This document shows positions 42,288 through 54,000 of a stretch of 64,000 nucleotides of DNA, piece after piece (position 1 is the stretch's first letter; the number at the start of each line of letters is the position of its first letter). The notes beneath the pieces were generated by a model that saw nothing but the letters and a program-made list of their open reading frames with translations, was not told the origin of the DNA and made no database searches. The translations under genes were made by a program, and so were the position numbers. The stretch covers positions 1,671,501-1,735,500 of the forward strand of contig NZ_CP045508.1 in NCBI RefSeq assembly GCF_013376475.1. The letters are read 5' to 3'. The stretch is from Desulfolutivibrio sulfoxidireducens (GTDB lineage: Bacteria > Desulfobacterota > Desulfovibrionia > Desulfovibrionales > Desulfovibrionaceae).

Positions 42288-43373
42288 TCATGAAAAGCGC
42301 AAATCGCTTTGCAGGGAGTCGATGAGCTTGCGGTGTCCGGCGGGGAAGGCCAGCCCCTCCAGATCGGACAGGACGGCCCAGCGGGATTCCACAGCGGCGG
42401 CCAGCATCGGGGAAGGCAGGCCGGGCGGGGCCGGGTCGGCGGGGGAGAGCAGGTAGCAGTGCAGGGTCACCCGGTAGGTGGTGTAGCCGTGGCGGATGAC
42501 CCCAAGGGGGGCCTCGATCGTGGCCGCAAAGCCCGTCTCCTCGAGAAGCTCGCGCACGGCCGCGTCCCGCGGGGATTCGCCCGGCTCCACACGGCCGCCG
42601 GGGAACTCCCACAGGTTGCCCCAGGCCCCGCCGGGCCGGCGGCGCTGGATGAAAAAATGTCCCTGGTGGCGAAGGACCGCCGTGGCCACGGTGATGGGCG
42701 TGATGGACCGGCTTTGGCTTCTGACCGGCCGCTCGGCCACGATGTCCAGGTGTCTGGCCTGGCATATATCCGCCAGGGGGCAGACGGCGCAGGACGGATT
42801 TTTGGGGCGGCAGACCACCTCGCCAAGCTCCATGAGGGCCTGGGTGAAGTCCCCGGCCCGGCCCGCCGGGGCAAGCCCCTCGGCCAACTCGCGGACCCGG
42901 GTCCTGGCGGCGCGTTCCTTTATGGGGGTGTCGATGTCGTGGGTGCGGGCCAGCACCCGCTCCACGTTGGCGTCCACAGCCACGTGGCCAAGGCCCAGGG
43001 CCAGGGCGGCCACGGCCCCGGCGGTGTACGGGCCGACCCCGGGCAGGGCCTGGATGTCCTCCAGGGTCGTCGGGAAAAAGCCGTCCCCCCGGGCGACGAT
43101 GATTTTGGCCGCGGCCTGGAGGTTTCTGGCCCGGGAATAATAGCCCAGGCCCTCCCAGGCCTTGAGCACCTGGTCGGGGTCGGCGGCGGCCAGGGACGCG
43201 AAGTCCGGGAAACTCCGGATGAAGCGTTCGAAATAGGCGGCGGCCCGGGGGGCCTGGGTCTGCTGGAGCATGACCTCGGAGACCAGCACCCGGTAGGGGG
43301 TGGGGTCCTGGCGCCAGGGCAGGGGACGGCGGTTGTGCGCGTACCAGGACAGAAGCCTTTCGGTGAAGCTCAC
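42288..43373 (-). CDS. mutY: A/G-specific adenine glycosylase
   Basis: 361 residues. MutY removes adenine opposite 8-oxoguanine. Visible are the helix-hairpin-helix LPGVGPYTAGAVAALALG with the catalytic Asp in AVDANVERV, the 4Fe-4S loop C-x6-C-x2-C-x5-C in CRPKNPSCAVCPLADIC, and a C-terminal NUDIX-like domain (GGRVEPGESPRDAAVRELLEETGF) that reads the 8-oxoG. ATG 43373 overlaps the ftsH stop. Confidence 0.96.
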   Translation of the reverse strand: MSFTERLLSWYAHNRRPLPWRQDPTPYRVLVSEVMLQQTQAPRAAAYFERFIRSFPDFASLAAADPDQVLKAWEGLGYYSRARNLQAAAKIIVARGDGFFPTTLEDIQALPGVGPYTAGAVAALALGLGHVAVDANVERVLARTHDIDTPIKERAARTRVRELAEGLAPAGRAGDFTQALMELGEVVCRPKNPSCAVCPLADICQARHLDIVAERPVRSQSRSITPITVATAVLRHQGHFFIQRRRPGGAWGNLWEFPGGRVEPGESPRDAAVRELLEETGFAATIEAPLGVIRHGYTTYRVTLHCYLLSPADPAPPGLPSPMLAAAVESRWAVLSDLEGLAFPAGHRKLIDSLQSDLRFS

Positions 43374-45199
43374 GAGTCGCTTCCGGAATCCTTGGGCATG
43401 TCCAGGAGGGCCTCGAAGCGGGCGTCGTCCAGGACTTCCTTGTCCAGGAGCTCCCGGGCCACGCGCTCGAGGGCCGGGCGTTTTTCGGCCAAAAGGGTGG
43501 AGACGCGCTCCAGACGATCATCCAGGATGGCCTTTACCTCCTCGTCGAGGCGGGCGGCCGTGGCCTCGCTGTATTCCCGGCCGGCCAGCGGGGCCTGCTC
43601 CGGGGTCAGGAACACGGGACGGTTCTGGCGGGGGAAGGTGGCCGGGCCGAGGGTTTTCCCCATGCCGTATTCGCTGACCATGGCCCGGGCGATGTCCGTG
43701 GCCCGCTGCAGGTCGTTGTGCGCGCCCGTGGACACGTCCCCGAACACGATGTCCTCGGCCGCCCGGCCGCCCAGAAGCACGTCGATGCGGCCCACGAGCT
43801 CGGACCTGGTCATCAGGTAGCGGTCCTCGGTGGGCAGTTGCTGGGTGTAGCCCAGGGCCCCGATGCCCCTGGGCACGATGGAGATCTTGTGCACCTTGTC
43901 AGCGCCCGGGGTGAAGTGGGCGGTTATGGCGTGGCCGGTCTCGTGATAGGCCACGATCTCTTTTTCCTTGGGGTTTATGACCCGGTTTTTCTTCTCCAGG
44001 CCGGCCACGATGCGGTCCACGGCCTCGTCCAGGTCGTCCATGTCCACGGCCTGTTTGTCGCGCCGCGCGGCCAGCAGGGCGGCCTCGTTGATGGCGTTGG
44101 CCAGGTCCGCGCCGGAAAAGCCCGGGGTCTTTTTGGCCATCACCGACAGGTCCACCTCCGGGGCCAGCTTGATCTTTTTGGCATGGACCTCGAGGATGGC
44201 CAGCCGTCCGGCCACGTCGGGCTTGTCCACCAGCACCTGGCGGTCGAAGCGTCCGGCCCGAAGAAGGGCCGGGTCCAGGGTCTCGGGCCGGTTGGTGGCG
44301 GCCATGATGATCACCCCCACCCGGGGATCGAAGCCGTCCATCTCCACCAGAAGCTGGTTCAGGGTCTGCTCGCGCTCGTCGTGGCCGCCCATCACGGCCA
44401 TGCCCCGGGCCTTGCCGATGGCGTCGAGCTCGTCGATGAAGATGATGCACGGGGCCTTTTCCCGGGCCTGGGTGAAGAGTTCGCGCACCCTCGCCGCGCC
44501 CACGCCCACGAACATCTCCACGAACTCCGAGCCCGAGATGGAGAAAAACGGCACCCCGGCCTCGCCGGCCACGGCCCGGGCCAGCAGGGTTTTTCCCGTT
44601 CCGGGAGGGCCGATCAGCAAAACGCCCTTGGGCATGCGGCCGCCCAGGACCTGGAAGCGCTCGGGCGTCTTCAGGTAGTCGATGATCTCCTTGAGCTCGT
44701 CCTTGGCCTCGTCGCATCCGGCCACGTCGGTGAAGCGGGTGTCGATGTCCTTTTCCGCGAAGACCTTGGCCTTGTTGCGGCCAAAGGCCATGACCCCGCC
44801 GCCGCCGGGATTCATGCGCTGGATCATGAAGTACCAGATGCCGAAAAAGAGCAGGATGGGCAGCACCCAGGACAGAAGGTCGCGAAAAAAGGTGCTCTCG
44901 GGCTGGCCCCGAAAGGTCACGTTGTATTTGGCCAGTTCGTCGGACAGGCTCGGGTCCACGCGCCTGGTGACGAACGGGACGTCCTTGGCCTCGCCCTTGT
45001 CCGTGGTCTTCATGGTCCCGGAGATGACGTCCCCGGTGACGGCCACGTCCACGATCTCCCCGTTTTTCAGCGCCGTCAGGAAGTCGCTGTAGGGCAGGTT
45101 CTTCGGGCCGTAGGAGGACACGATGAGGTTGTTGAGCAAAAACACGCCCCAGATGGCGATGATCACGTACCAGATGGAGAATTTGTAATGCTTTTCCAT
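43370..45199 (-). CDS. ftsH: ATP-dependent zinc metalloprotease FtsH
   Basis: 609 residues. Two membrane helices ([18 protein letters not shown] and [18 protein letters not shown]) flank a periplasmic domain. AAA core: Walker A GPPGTGKT, Walker [11 protein letters not shown], second region of homology [20 protein letters not shown]. The protease site is HETGH (HExGH) plus a downstream Asp. It degrades membrane and short-lived cytoplasmic proteins. It overlaps mutY by 4 bases. A good promoter lies at 45331-45359. Confidence 0.97.
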   Translation of the reverse strand: MEKHYKFSIWYVIIAIWGVFLLNNLIVSSYGPKNLPYSDFLTALKNGEIVDVAVTGDVISGTMKTTDKGEAKDVPFVTRRVDPSLSDELAKYNVTFRGQPESTFFRDLLSWVLPILLFFGIWYFMIQRMNPGGGGVMAFGRNKAKVFAEKDIDTRFTDVAGCDEAKDELKEIIDYLKTPERFQVLGGRMPKGVLLIGPPGTGKTLLARAVAGEAGVPFFSISGSEFVEMFVGVGAARVRELFTQAREKAPCIIFIDELDAIGKARGMAVMGGHDEREQTLNQLLVEMDGFDPRVGVIIMAATNRPETLDPALLRAGRFDRQVLVDKPDVAGRLAILEVHAKKIKLAPEVDLSVMAKKTPGFSGADLANAINEAALLAARRDKQAVDMDDLDEAVDRIVAGLEKKNRVINPKEKEIVAYHETGHAITAHFTPGADKVHKISIVPRGIGALGYTQQLPTEDRYLMTRSELVGRIDVLLGGRAAEDIVFGDVSTGAHNDLQRATDIARAMVSEYGMGKTLGPATFPRQNRPVFLTPEQAPLAGREYSEATAARLDEEVKAILDDRLERVSTLLAEKRPALERVARELLDKEVLDDARFEALLDMPKDSGSDS

Positions 45200-45330
45200 A
45201 TTCTTCACGGGCGTCTCGTTTGGCGCGGGGTTAAGGGGACGCGGCGGATTCTCCCTCCCGGCGCGCGCAGGGGACTGTTCAAGATAGCGCACGGGGGCGG
45301 ATCGGCAAGGGCCGCGAGATCGATATCATT

Positions 45331-45359
45331 ATAATAGGACGGAACCGCGGCGGATTCAA
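45331..45359 (-). promoter_or_regulatory. Promoter of ftsH-mutY
   Basis: On the minus strand TTGAAT (45359-45354), 17-base spacer, TATTAT (45336-45331). This gives a leader of about 125 bases before the ftsH ATG. The region 45200-45486 holds no gene. Confidence 0.7.
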
Positions 45360-45486
45360 TGCCGACAGCCGCACGGAAAAAAATCTCGGGAATGAAAAAA
45401 AAGTGTTCCCATCCCGGGGAAATTCGTTTAGGTATCCCCTCTTGTCGCCCGTTGGAGCCGGGCGTGAAGACGAGGGCAAAGAATTC

Positions 45487-45515
45487 TTGACAACCATCCG
45501 CCATATCGCTAACTG
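45487..45515 (+). promoter_or_regulatory. Promoter for the tRNA-tuf operon
   Basis: TTGACA at 45487-45492, 17-base spacer, TAACTG at 45510-45515, ending 16 bases before tRNA-Thr. Confidence 0.6.
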
Positions 45516-45530
45516 TCCATCTCTTGGGCC

Positions 45531-45606
45531 GCTGGCGTAGCTCAATTGGCAGAGCAGCTGATTTGTAATCAGCAGGTTGCGGGTTCAAGTCCCATCGCCA
45601 GCTCCA
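45531..45606 (+). tRNA. tRNA-Thr (TGT)
   Basis: Acceptor GCTGGCG pairs with CGCCAGC; anticodon stem GCTGA/TCAGC with loop TTTGTAA (anticodon TGT). CCA encoded. Confidence 0.97.
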
Positions 45607-45612
45607 TGACGC

Positions 45613-45698
45613 GGAGGGGTTCCCGAGTGGCCAAAGGGAACAGACTGTAAATCTGTCGGCGTCAGCCTTCGGAGGTTCAAATCCTCCCCCCTCCACCA
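45613..45698 (+). tRNA. tRNA-Tyr (GTA)
   Basis: Acceptor GGAGGGG pairs with CCCCTCC; anticodon loop with GTA; a long variable arm as in all bacterial tRNA-Tyr; CCA encoded. Confidence 0.97.
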
Positions 45699-45759
45699 GA
45701 AAGCGAAAAGTGCCGTAGGAGACAGGGAATCCTGTCGCCTGGACTACAGGTGACATATC

Positions 45760-45836
45760 GCGGGAATAGCTCAATTGGCTAGAGCATCAGCCTTCCAAGC
45801 TGAGGGTTGCGGGTTCGAGTCCCGTTTCCCGCTCCA
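45760..45836 (+). tRNA. tRNA-Gly (TCC)
   Basis: Acceptor GCGGGAA pairs with TTCCCGC; anticodon loop CTTCCAA (TCC); CCA encoded. Confidence 0.97.
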
Positions 45837-45867
45837 CATTTCCTGCCTCCGTCCGGCACACGGATAG

Positions 45868-45943
45868 GCCCACGTAGCTCAGTCGGCAGAGCACTTCCTT
45901 GGTAAGGAAGAGGTCACCGGTTCGAATCCGGTCGTGGGCTCCA
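45868..45943 (+). tRNA. tRNA-Thr (GGT)
   Basis: Acceptor GCCCACG pairs with CGTGGGC; anticodon stem CTTCC/GGAAG with loop TTGGTAA (GGT); CCA encoded. It is 58 bases before tuf, the usual tRNA-tufB arrangement. Confidence 0.97.
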
Positions 45944-46001
45944 TAAAATTTTTCCGGCGAACGCCGAACGCATCAAGTAAAAAGCACTCCAGGGGGAAAC
46001 C

Positions 46002-47195
<1,194 letters not shown>

Positions 47196-47198
47196 ATC

Positions 47199-47348
47199 AT
47201 GCGCATCAATATCCAGCTTCAGTGCACCGAATGCAAAAGGCGTAACTACGCCACCGAAAAGAACAAGAAAAACACCACCGGTCGGTTGGAGATCAAGAAG
47301 TATTGTCCCTTCGACCACAAACATACCGTACATCGCGAGACCAAGTAG
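47199..47348 (+). CDS. rpmG: 50S ribosomal protein L33
   Basis: 49 residues, starting 3 bases after the tuf stop. The sequence [20 protein letters not shown] and the end [15 protein letters not shown] are L33. It keeps zinc ligands: the CxxC pair Cys9/Cys12 and one Cys of the second pair (CPFDHKH, the last position being His), so the zinc ribbon may be partly altered. It lies between tuf and tRNA-Trp, as in many bacteria. Confidence 0.95.
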   Translation: MRINIQLQCTECKRRNYATEKNKKNTTGRLEIKKYCPFDHKHTVHRETK

Positions 47349-47378
47349 TCGGATGGTCTGACGCGGACGGCACGATGC

Positions 47379-47454
47379 AGGCCAGTAGCTCTAACGGTAG
47401 AGCATCGGACTCCAAATCCGGGGGTTGGGGGTTCAAATCCCTCCTGGCCTGCCA
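47379..47454 (+). tRNA. tRNA-Trp (CCA)
   Basis: Acceptor AGGCCAG pairs with CTGGCCT; anticodon loop CTCCAAA (CCA); discriminator G; encoded CCA. It sits between rpmG and secE, the common bacterial order. Confidence 0.97.
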
Positions 47455-47480
47455 CATTTTCATCAGGACAAGGCGCGACC

Positions 47481-47810
47481 ATGGTCACGAAAAAGACTGA
47501 AACGGACGAAGCGGCGCAAAAGGCCGTCCCCTCCAAGGCCGAGACGGGAAAGTCCGGAGGTCGGGGCGCGGCCAAGGCGTCGGCCAGGGGCGAGGCCGGC
47601 GCGCCGGTTTCGATGGTGAAGGGGAAGATCGACAAGGCCAGGGAATTTTACGAGCAGGCCAGGGTGGAACTCAAGAAAGTCACCTGGCCGACCCGCAAGG
47701 AAACCGTGAACACCGGCGTCGCCGTGTTGCTCCTGGTTGTCGTCATGTCCCTTTTTCTCGGCCTGGTGGACCTTGGGCTGGCCAGGCTGGTGGAACTTAT
47801 CCTCGCCTGA
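47481..47810 (+). CDS. secE: Preprotein translocase subunit SecE
   Basis: 109 residues. The conserved amphipathic segment EQARVELKKVTWPTRKET and one C-terminal membrane helix (TGVAVLLLVVVMSLFLGLVDL) define a single-span SecE. An Ala/Lys-rich N-terminal extension of about 50 residues is poorly conserved. It stabilises SecY in the membrane. Confidence 0.97.
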   Translation: MVTKKTETDEAAQKAVPSKAETGKSGGRGAAKASARGEAGAPVSMVKGKIDKAREFYEQARVELKKVTWPTRKETVNTGVAVLLLVVVMSLFLGLVDLGLARLVELILA

Positions 47811-47877
47811 CGGCTTTTTTCCCGCCCTCGGGCGGTTTGACAACGAATTGATCCGGCTTCGAACCGGTCGGTACACC

Positions 47878-48459
47878 ATGACGAACGAGCTTGAACACAA
47901 CGCCCCGCTGGATCTCGACGCCGGCTCGCCGGTCAGCCGGTGGTACATCGTCCACACCTATTCCGGGTTCGAGCATCGCGTGGAGCAGACCATCCGGGAG
48001 ATGATGCGCACGCTCCAGGACGACGGCCTCATCGAGGAAGTGGTCGTGCCCACGGAAAAGATCGTGGAACTGGTCAAGGGCGAGAAAAAAACCTCCACCC
48101 GGAAGTTCTACCCGGGCTATGTCATGATCAAGATGATCATGAACGACAAGACCTGGCATCTGGTGCAAAATATCCCGCGGGTCACCGGGTTTATCGGCGG
48201 CAAGAACCAGCCCACGCCCATGCGCGATTCCGAGGCCCAGAAAATCCTGAGCATGATGGTCAGCCGGCAGGAACAGCCCCGGCCCAAGTATCACTTCGAG
48301 CGCGGCGACGACGTTCGGGTCATTGACGGTCCGTTCGGGGGATTCAACGGCGTGGTGGAAGACGTCAACTACGACAAGGGAAAACTTCGGGTGTCCGTGT
48401 CCATCTTCGGCCGCCAGACCCCCGTTGAACTCGATTTCGTGCAGGTCAGCAAGAACTGA
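47878..48459 (+). CDS. nusG: Transcription termination/antitermination factor NusG
   Basis: 193 residues. NGN domain (SRWYIVHTYSGFEHRVEQ, FYPGYVMIKMIM, VTGFIGG) and a C-terminal KOW domain (GDDVRVIDGPFGGFNGVVEDV). It binds RNA polymerase and links it to the ribosome or Rho. The frame is open upstream into secE; ATG 47878 is chosen because the NGN domain starts soon after. Confidence 0.97.
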   Translation: MTNELEHNAPLDLDAGSPVSRWYIVHTYSGFEHRVEQTIREMMRTLQDDGLIEEVVVPTEKIVELVKGEKKTSTRKFYPGYVMIKMIMNDKTWHLVQNIPRVTGFIGGKNQPTPMRDSEAQKILSMMVSRQEQPRPKYHFERGDDVRVIDGPFGGFNGVVEDVNYDKGKLRVSVSIFGRQTPVELDFVQVSKN

Positions 48460-48483
48460 TCACGAAGAAAGGAATGACGACAG

Positions 48484-48909
48484 ATGGCCAAGAAAATCAC
48501 CGCCAAAATCAAGCTCCAGATTCCCGCCGGGGTGGCCAATCCCTCCCCGCCCGTCGGTCCCGCCCTCGGGCAGCACGGCGTGAACATCATGGAATTCTGC
48601 AAGGCGTTCAACGCCCGGACCATGGAACAAAAGGGCGTGATCACCCCGGTGGTCATCACCGTCTACGCCGACAGGTCGTTCACCTTCATCACCAAGACCC
48701 CCCCGGCCGCCGTGTTGTTGCTCAAGGCGGCCAGGCTCGACAAGGGATCGGGCGAGCCCAACAAGAACAAGGTCGGCAAGGTCACCCGGGAGCAGATCGA
48801 AGAGATCGCCAAGACCAAGATGCCGGACATGACCGCCAAGGATCTGGAAGCCGCCTGCCATACCATCGCCGGTACCGCCCGCAGCATGGGGCTTGAGATC
48901 GCCAACTGA
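48484..48909 (+). CDS. rplK: 50S ribosomal protein L11
   Basis: 141 residues, standard length. [31 protein letters not shown] and the C-terminal RNA-binding [10 protein letters not shown] are diagnostic. It forms the GTPase-associated centre with L10/L12. AGGAAT-type spacing after nusG. Confidence 0.99.
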   Translation: MAKKITAKIKLQIPAGVANPSPPVGPALGQHGVNIMEFCKAFNARTMEQKGVITPVVITVYADRSFTFITKTPPAAVLLLKAARLDKGSGEPNKNKVGKVTREQIEEIAKTKMPDMTAKDLEAACHTIAGTARSMGLEIAN

Positions 48910-48924
48910 GAGGAATAAAGCGAA

Positions 48925-49632
48925 ATGCCCAAGCACGGAAAAAAATACCGCGACGCGGTGAAAGATATCGATCTGAACGCCGCATACAATGTCGACGAGG
49001 CCATGCGCATGGCCCTGCAGGCATCCTTCGCCACATTCGACGAGACCGTCGACGTGGCCATGTGCCTGGGGGTCAACCCCAAATATTCCGACCAGATGGT
49101 TCGCGGCGCGGTGACGTTGCCCCATGGCCTGGGCAAGGTGGTGCGTATCGCCGCCTTCTGCAAGGGCGACAAGGAGGCCGAGGCCAGGGCGGCCGGGGCC
49201 GACTTCGTCGGGGCCGACGAACTCATCGAGAAGATCAAGGGCGGCTGGCTCGATTTCGACAAGGCCGTGGCCACTCCGGACATGATGGCCCAGGTGGGCA
49301 AGATCGGCAAGATCCTTGGCCCCCGGGGGCTTATGCCCAACGCCAAGACCGGCACCGTGACCTTCGACATCGCCTCGGCCATCGGCGAACTCAAGGCCGG
49401 CCGGGTGGAGTTTCGGGTGGACAAGGCCGGCGTGCTGCACGCCCCACTGGGCAAGCGCTCCTTCGGTCCCGAGAAGCTCCTCGAGAACTTCCGGGCCCTG
49501 ATCGATACCGTCATGCGCCTGAAACCCTCTTCCGCCAAGGGCACCTACCTGCGGACCATGGCCGTGGCCACCACCATGGGCCCTGGCATCAAGGTGGATA
49601 CCCTCTCCGTGCGCAAATTCCTGGAAGGTTGA
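48925..49632 (+). CDS. rplA: 50S ribosomal protein L1
   Basis: 235 residues. [32 protein letters not shown] and [15 protein letters not shown] are typical. In many bacteria L1 represses its own operon. It is 15 bases after rplK. Confidence 0.99.
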   Translation: MPKHGKKYRDAVKDIDLNAAYNVDEAMRMALQASFATFDETVDVAMCLGVNPKYSDQMVRGAVTLPHGLGKVVRIAAFCKGDKEAEARAAGADFVGADELIEKIKGGWLDFDKAVATPDMMAQVGKIGKILGPRGLMPNAKTGTVTFDIASAIGELKAGRVEFRVDKAGVLHAPLGKRSFGPEKLLENFRALIDTVMRLKPSSAKGTYLRTMAVATTMGPGIKVDTLSVRKFLEG

Positions 49633-49827
49633 AACCGGGAGCGTTTCGCGCGATTTCTTGGGTGATGCGCGGAGGGAATATCTCTCCGCGTCGCCATATC
49701 GTTTGATGTATGGGCATGGAAGGTGAGTCAAAGACAGCGGGTGGGGACGTTCCCCTTAATTTCCCGCCGAGACGATGCTTTGGCTTCACTTGACGGCCCG
49801 CCCAACCGCAACGGGAGGTAGGTTTCC
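49633..49827 (+). promoter_or_regulatory. Likely L10 leader (rplJ-rplL autoregulation)
   Basis: A 195-base gap between rplA and rplJ. A stem GCGGAG/CTCCGC lies near 49669-49692, and a second stem at 49739-49769 has outer GCGGG/CCCGC and inner GGGGA/TCCCC. Position and structure fit the L10(L12)4-binding leader known before rplJ in many bacteria. I cannot show the kink-turn from sequence alone. Confidence 0.55.
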
Positions 49828-50349
49828 GTGCAAAAAGCGCGAAAAAGCGAGATCATCGAGGCTCTGCGCGCCAAGGCGGACCGGGCCGGCATTGCGGTGG
49901 TCACCGACTTCAAGGGGCTCAAGGTCGAGGAATTGACCGATCTGCGAGTCAAGCTCCGCGCCGCGGGGCTGGACTACCAGGTGGTCAAGAACACCCTGGC
50001 CCGCAAGGCGGTGCAAGGCGGAACCCACGAGGCCCTGGCCGTCCACTTCAAGGAAAACTGCGCCGTGGCCTTCGGGTATGACGACCCGGTCGTCGCGGCC
50101 AAGGTCCTGGTGGATTATGCCAAGACGAGCAAGAAGTTCGCCATTCGCCTGGCGAGCCTGTCCGGGAAGATCATTGACGAGCAAGGCGTCAAGGATCTCT
50201 CCACGCTGCCGGGCAAACCCGAACTTCTGGCCATGCTTCTGGGCACCATGAACGCCGTACCCACCAGCTTCGTCAGCCTGTTCGCGAACATGATCCGCGG
50301 ACTCCTGTACGCCTTAAACGGCGTCAAGGAAAAAAAGGAAGCCGCTTAA
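49828..50349 (+). CDS. rplJ: 50S ribosomal protein L10
   Basis: 173 residues from GTG 49828, which follows [38 protein letters not shown] and [19 protein letters not shown] are L10 signatures. It is the base of the stalk that holds L7/L12 dimers. Confidence 0.98.
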   Translation: MQKARKSEIIEALRAKADRAGIAVVTDFKGLKVEELTDLRVKLRAAGLDYQVVKNTLARKAVQGGTHEALAVHFKENCAVAFGYDDPVVAAKVLVDYAKTSKKFAIRLASLSGKIIDEQGVKDLSTLPGKPELLAMLLGTMNAVPTSFVSLFANMIRGLLYALNGVKEKKEAA

Positions 50350-50392
50350 GCGGCGGCGTTAGCCAAAGCGAACCTTCAAGGAGGAATTTCCC

Positions 50393-50776
50393 ATGTCTGT
50401 GACCAAAGAGCAGGTCGTTGAATTCATTTCCAATATGACCGTGTTGGAACTGGCCGAGTTCATCAAGGAACTCGAAGAGAAGTTTGGTGTTTCCGCCGCC
50501 GCCCCGGCCATGGCCATGGCCGTGGCCGCCCCCGCCGCCGCCGCCGCCGAGGCCGAGGAGGAGAAGACCGAATTCGACGTCATTCTCACCGGCTCCGGGG
50601 CCAACAAGATCGGCGTCATCAAGGTCGTCCGGGCCCTGACCGGGCTTGGCCTCAAGGAGGCCAAGGCCAAGGTGGATGAACTGCCCTCCACCATCAAGGA
50701 AGCCGTGTCCAAGGCGGAGGCCGAGGATGCCAAGAAACAGCTCGATGAAGCCGGAGCCGCTTGCGAAATCAAGTAG
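50393..50776 (+). CDS. rplL: 50S ribosomal protein L7/L12
   Basis: 127 residues. N-terminal dimerisation helix ([25 protein letters not shown]), Ala-rich hinge, and the C-terminal factor-binding domain ([32 protein letters not shown]). AAGGAGGA precedes the ATG. Confidence 0.99.
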   Translation: MSVTKEQVVEFISNMTVLELAEFIKELEEKFGVSAAAPAMAMAVAAPAAAAAEAEEEKTEFDVILTGSGANKIGVIKVVRALTGLGLKEAKAKVDELPSTIKEAVSKAEAEDAKKQLDEAGAACEIK

Positions 50777-50802
50777 TCCGCCTTCTCCTTCTCGCTTTGA
50801 CC

Positions 50803-50850
50803 GGGAGCGCGCCCTCGTAACCAGAGGGGGTGCGCTCTCCTGTCCTTTTT
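50803..50850 (+). terminator. Attenuator-like terminator between rplL and rpoB
   Basis: GGGAGCGC...CCCTC pairs with GAGGG...GCGCTCTCC and is followed by about seven T residues within TGTCCTTTTTTT. It lies 27 bases past rplL and about 160 before rpoB, where partial termination lowers rpoBC expression in other bacteria. Confidence 0.8.
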
Positions 50851-51009
50851 TTGGGTCCCGTGCCGCACGCCGCATTCTGCCGGCGTTTTTCCGGCCGCGC
50901 CGTTTCGTCTTGCCCGGCGCGTAACGCGGGCCGTATGCCCGCTTGATATGACGGTCGACCGAGTGGAAACCCCATCGGGTCCAACCTTACTTCCGCACCA
51001 GAGGGAAAA

Positions 51010-54000
51010 ATGGCCCAACTGAGAAAGAATTTTGGAAAAATCGCCAAATCCCTGACCATCCCGCATTTGCTGAACCTGCAGATCGACTCCTACGATCTGT
51101 TTCTGCAGCAGAACACCCCGCCGGCCAGTCGGGCGGACGCGGGGCTGGAAGGCGTGTTCCGGTCCGTGTTTCCCATTGAGGATTTCAACAAGACCGCCAG
51201 CCTGGAATACGTCAGCTACGAGATCGGCGAACCAAAATACGACGTGGCCGAGTGCATCGCCAAAGGGTTGACCTACGAAGCCCCCCTGCGGATCAAGGTG
51301 CGCCTCGTTGTCTATGACGTGGATGAGGAGACCGAGAACCGCACCATCCGGGACATCAAGGAACAGATCATCTACTTCGGCACCGTGCCGCTTATGACCG
51401 AGAAGGGCACCTTCATCATCAACGGCACCGAACGGGTCATCGTCAACCAGCTCCAGCGCTCCCCGGGCATCATCTTCGAGCACGACTCCGGCAAGACCCA
51501 CACCAGCCGCAAGGTTCTCTATTCCTGCCGCATCATCCCCATGCGCGGTTCATGGCTGGATTTCGACTACGATCACAAAGACATCCTCTACGTGCGCATC
51601 GACCGCCGGCGCAAGATGCCCGCCACCATCCTTTTCAAGGCCATGGGCATGTCCTCCACGGATATCCTGCGCTATTTCTACGCCGTGGAATACTTCCGCC
51701 TGGAAGGAGACCGGGTCTTCCGGGAGATCAGCCCGGAGATGTATCGCAAGGAAAAGGCCTACGCCACGGTCATCGGTTCCGACGGCAAGCCCATCGTCAC
51801 CGCGGACAAGCCCATCACCAAAAAGGCCTGGAGGCTTCTGGTCGAGGGCGGCTTCGAGGCCATCGAGATCGATCCGGCCACCCTGACCGGGCTCTATCTG
51901 GCCGAGGACATGGCCGATCCGGGAACCGGCGAGGTCATTGCCGCCGCCGGCGACGAGGTGACCCCCGACCTCCAGGAAAAGCTCAAGGACGCGAACCTCA
52001 CCCGGCTGCCCATCCTGTTTTCCCGGGGCGTGGACACCTCGTCCTCCATCCGCGACACCCTGGCCCTGGACAAGTCCACGGACACGGTCTCGGCCCAGGT
52101 GGAGATCTACCGGCGGCTTCGGCCCTCCTCCCCGCCCACCCAGGAGATCGCGGCCAGCTTCTTCGAGAATCTCTTTCGCAACGCGGACTATTACGACCTC
52201 TCGCCTGTGGGGCGGTACAAGCTCAACGTCCGGCTCAAGCTCGATCTGTCCCTGGACTTTCGGGTGCTCTCCAACGAGGACATCCTGCGCTCGGTCAAGC
52301 ACCTGACCTTCCTCAAGGACTCCCACGGACCGGCCGACGACATCGACCATCTGGGCAACCGCCGGGTGCGTCCCGTGGGCGAACTGGTGGAAAACCAGTA
52401 CCGCATCGGCCTGGTGCGCATGGAGCGGGCCATCAAGGAGCGCATGAGCCTGCAGGAAGTGGCCACGCTGATGCCCCACGACCTGATCAATCCCAAGCCC
52501 GTGGCCGCCGTGCTGAAAGAGTTCTTCGGGACCTCCCAGCTCTCCCAGTTCATGGACCAGACCAACCCCCTCTCCGAGGTCACCCACAAGCGTCGCCTGT
52601 CGGCCCTGGGTCCCGGGGGGCTTACCCGCGAGCGGGCCGGGTTCGAGGTCCGCGACGTCCATACCTCGCACTACGGACGCATCTGCCCCATCGAGACCCC
52701 GGAAGGTCCGAACATCGGGCTTATCGTGTCCCTGACCACCTATTCCCGGGTCAACGACTACGGCTTCATCGAGACCCCCTACCGGGTGGTCAAGGACGGT
52801 GTGGTCACCGAGGACGTGGTCTACCTCGACGCCACCCGGGAGATCGACGAGATCATCGCCGGGGCCAACACCGAGGTGGCCGCTGACGGGCTTCTGGCCC
52901 CGGTGGTCGGGGCCCGGGTCAAGGGCGACCTGCTCATGCGGCCGCGCGAGGAGGTCACGCTCATGGACATCTCGCCGAGCCAGATCGTGTCCGTGTCCGC
53001 CGCGCTTATTCCCTTCCTCGAACACGACGACGCCAACCGGGCGCTCATGGGATCGAACATGCAGCGCCAGGCCGTGCCCCTTTTGCGCTGTGAACAGCCC
53101 CTGGTGGGCACCGGCATGGAGGCGGCCGTGGCCCGGGATTCGGGCAGTTGCATCCTGGCCGAGCAGGACGGGATGGTGCACTTCGCCGACGCCGAACGCA
53201 TCATCGTCAACTACGAGGGCGACATCTCCCCCGGGACCGGCGGGGTCAAGACCTACGAACTCATGAAGCACCACAAGTCCAACCAGAACACCTGCTTCGG
53301 GCAGGTCCCCAGGGTCCTGGTGGGACAGAAGGTGAAAAAGGGCGACATCCTGGCCGACGGCCCGGGCATCCGCGACGGCGAACTGGCCCTGGGCAAGAAC
53401 CTGCTGGTGGCCTTTATGCCCTGGTGCGGCTACAACTACGAGGATTCCATCCTCATCTCCGAACGCACGGTCAAGGAGGACACCTTCACCTCCGTGCATA
53501 TCGAGGAATTCGAGGTGGTGGCCCGCGACACCAAGCTCGGTCCCGAGGAGATCACCCGGGACATCCCCAACGTCGGCGAGGAGATGTTAAAAGACCTCGA
53601 CGAGTGCGGCATCATCCGCCTGGGGGCCAAGGTCGGCCCCGACGACATCCTGGTGGGCAAGATCACCCCCAAGGGCGAGACCCAGCTCACCCCCGAGGAG
53701 AAACTCCTGAGGGCCATCTTCGGCGACAAGGCCCGCGACGTCAAAAACACCTCCCTCAAGGTGCCGCCGGGCATCGAGGGCACGGTCATCGACGTGCGGG
53801 TGTTCAACCGCCGCTCGGGCGAAAAGGACGACCGCACCGGGGCCATCGAGGAATTCGAGCTGGCCCGCCTGGACGTCAAGGAGGCCCAGTTCGTGGCCGC
53901 CCTGACCGATTCGATCCGGGAGAAGCTGTGGGTCGAGGTGGCCGGAAAGTCCGTGGCCCAGACCATCAAGGGCAGGAAGAAGGGCGAGGTGCTGCTCGAG

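Noticed and set aside
42214-43521. An upstream extension of the histidine kinase frame to 43521
   Set aside because: The extension is an alternate frame of mutY with Pro/Gly/Arg-rich sequence; the kinase starts cleanly at 42213.
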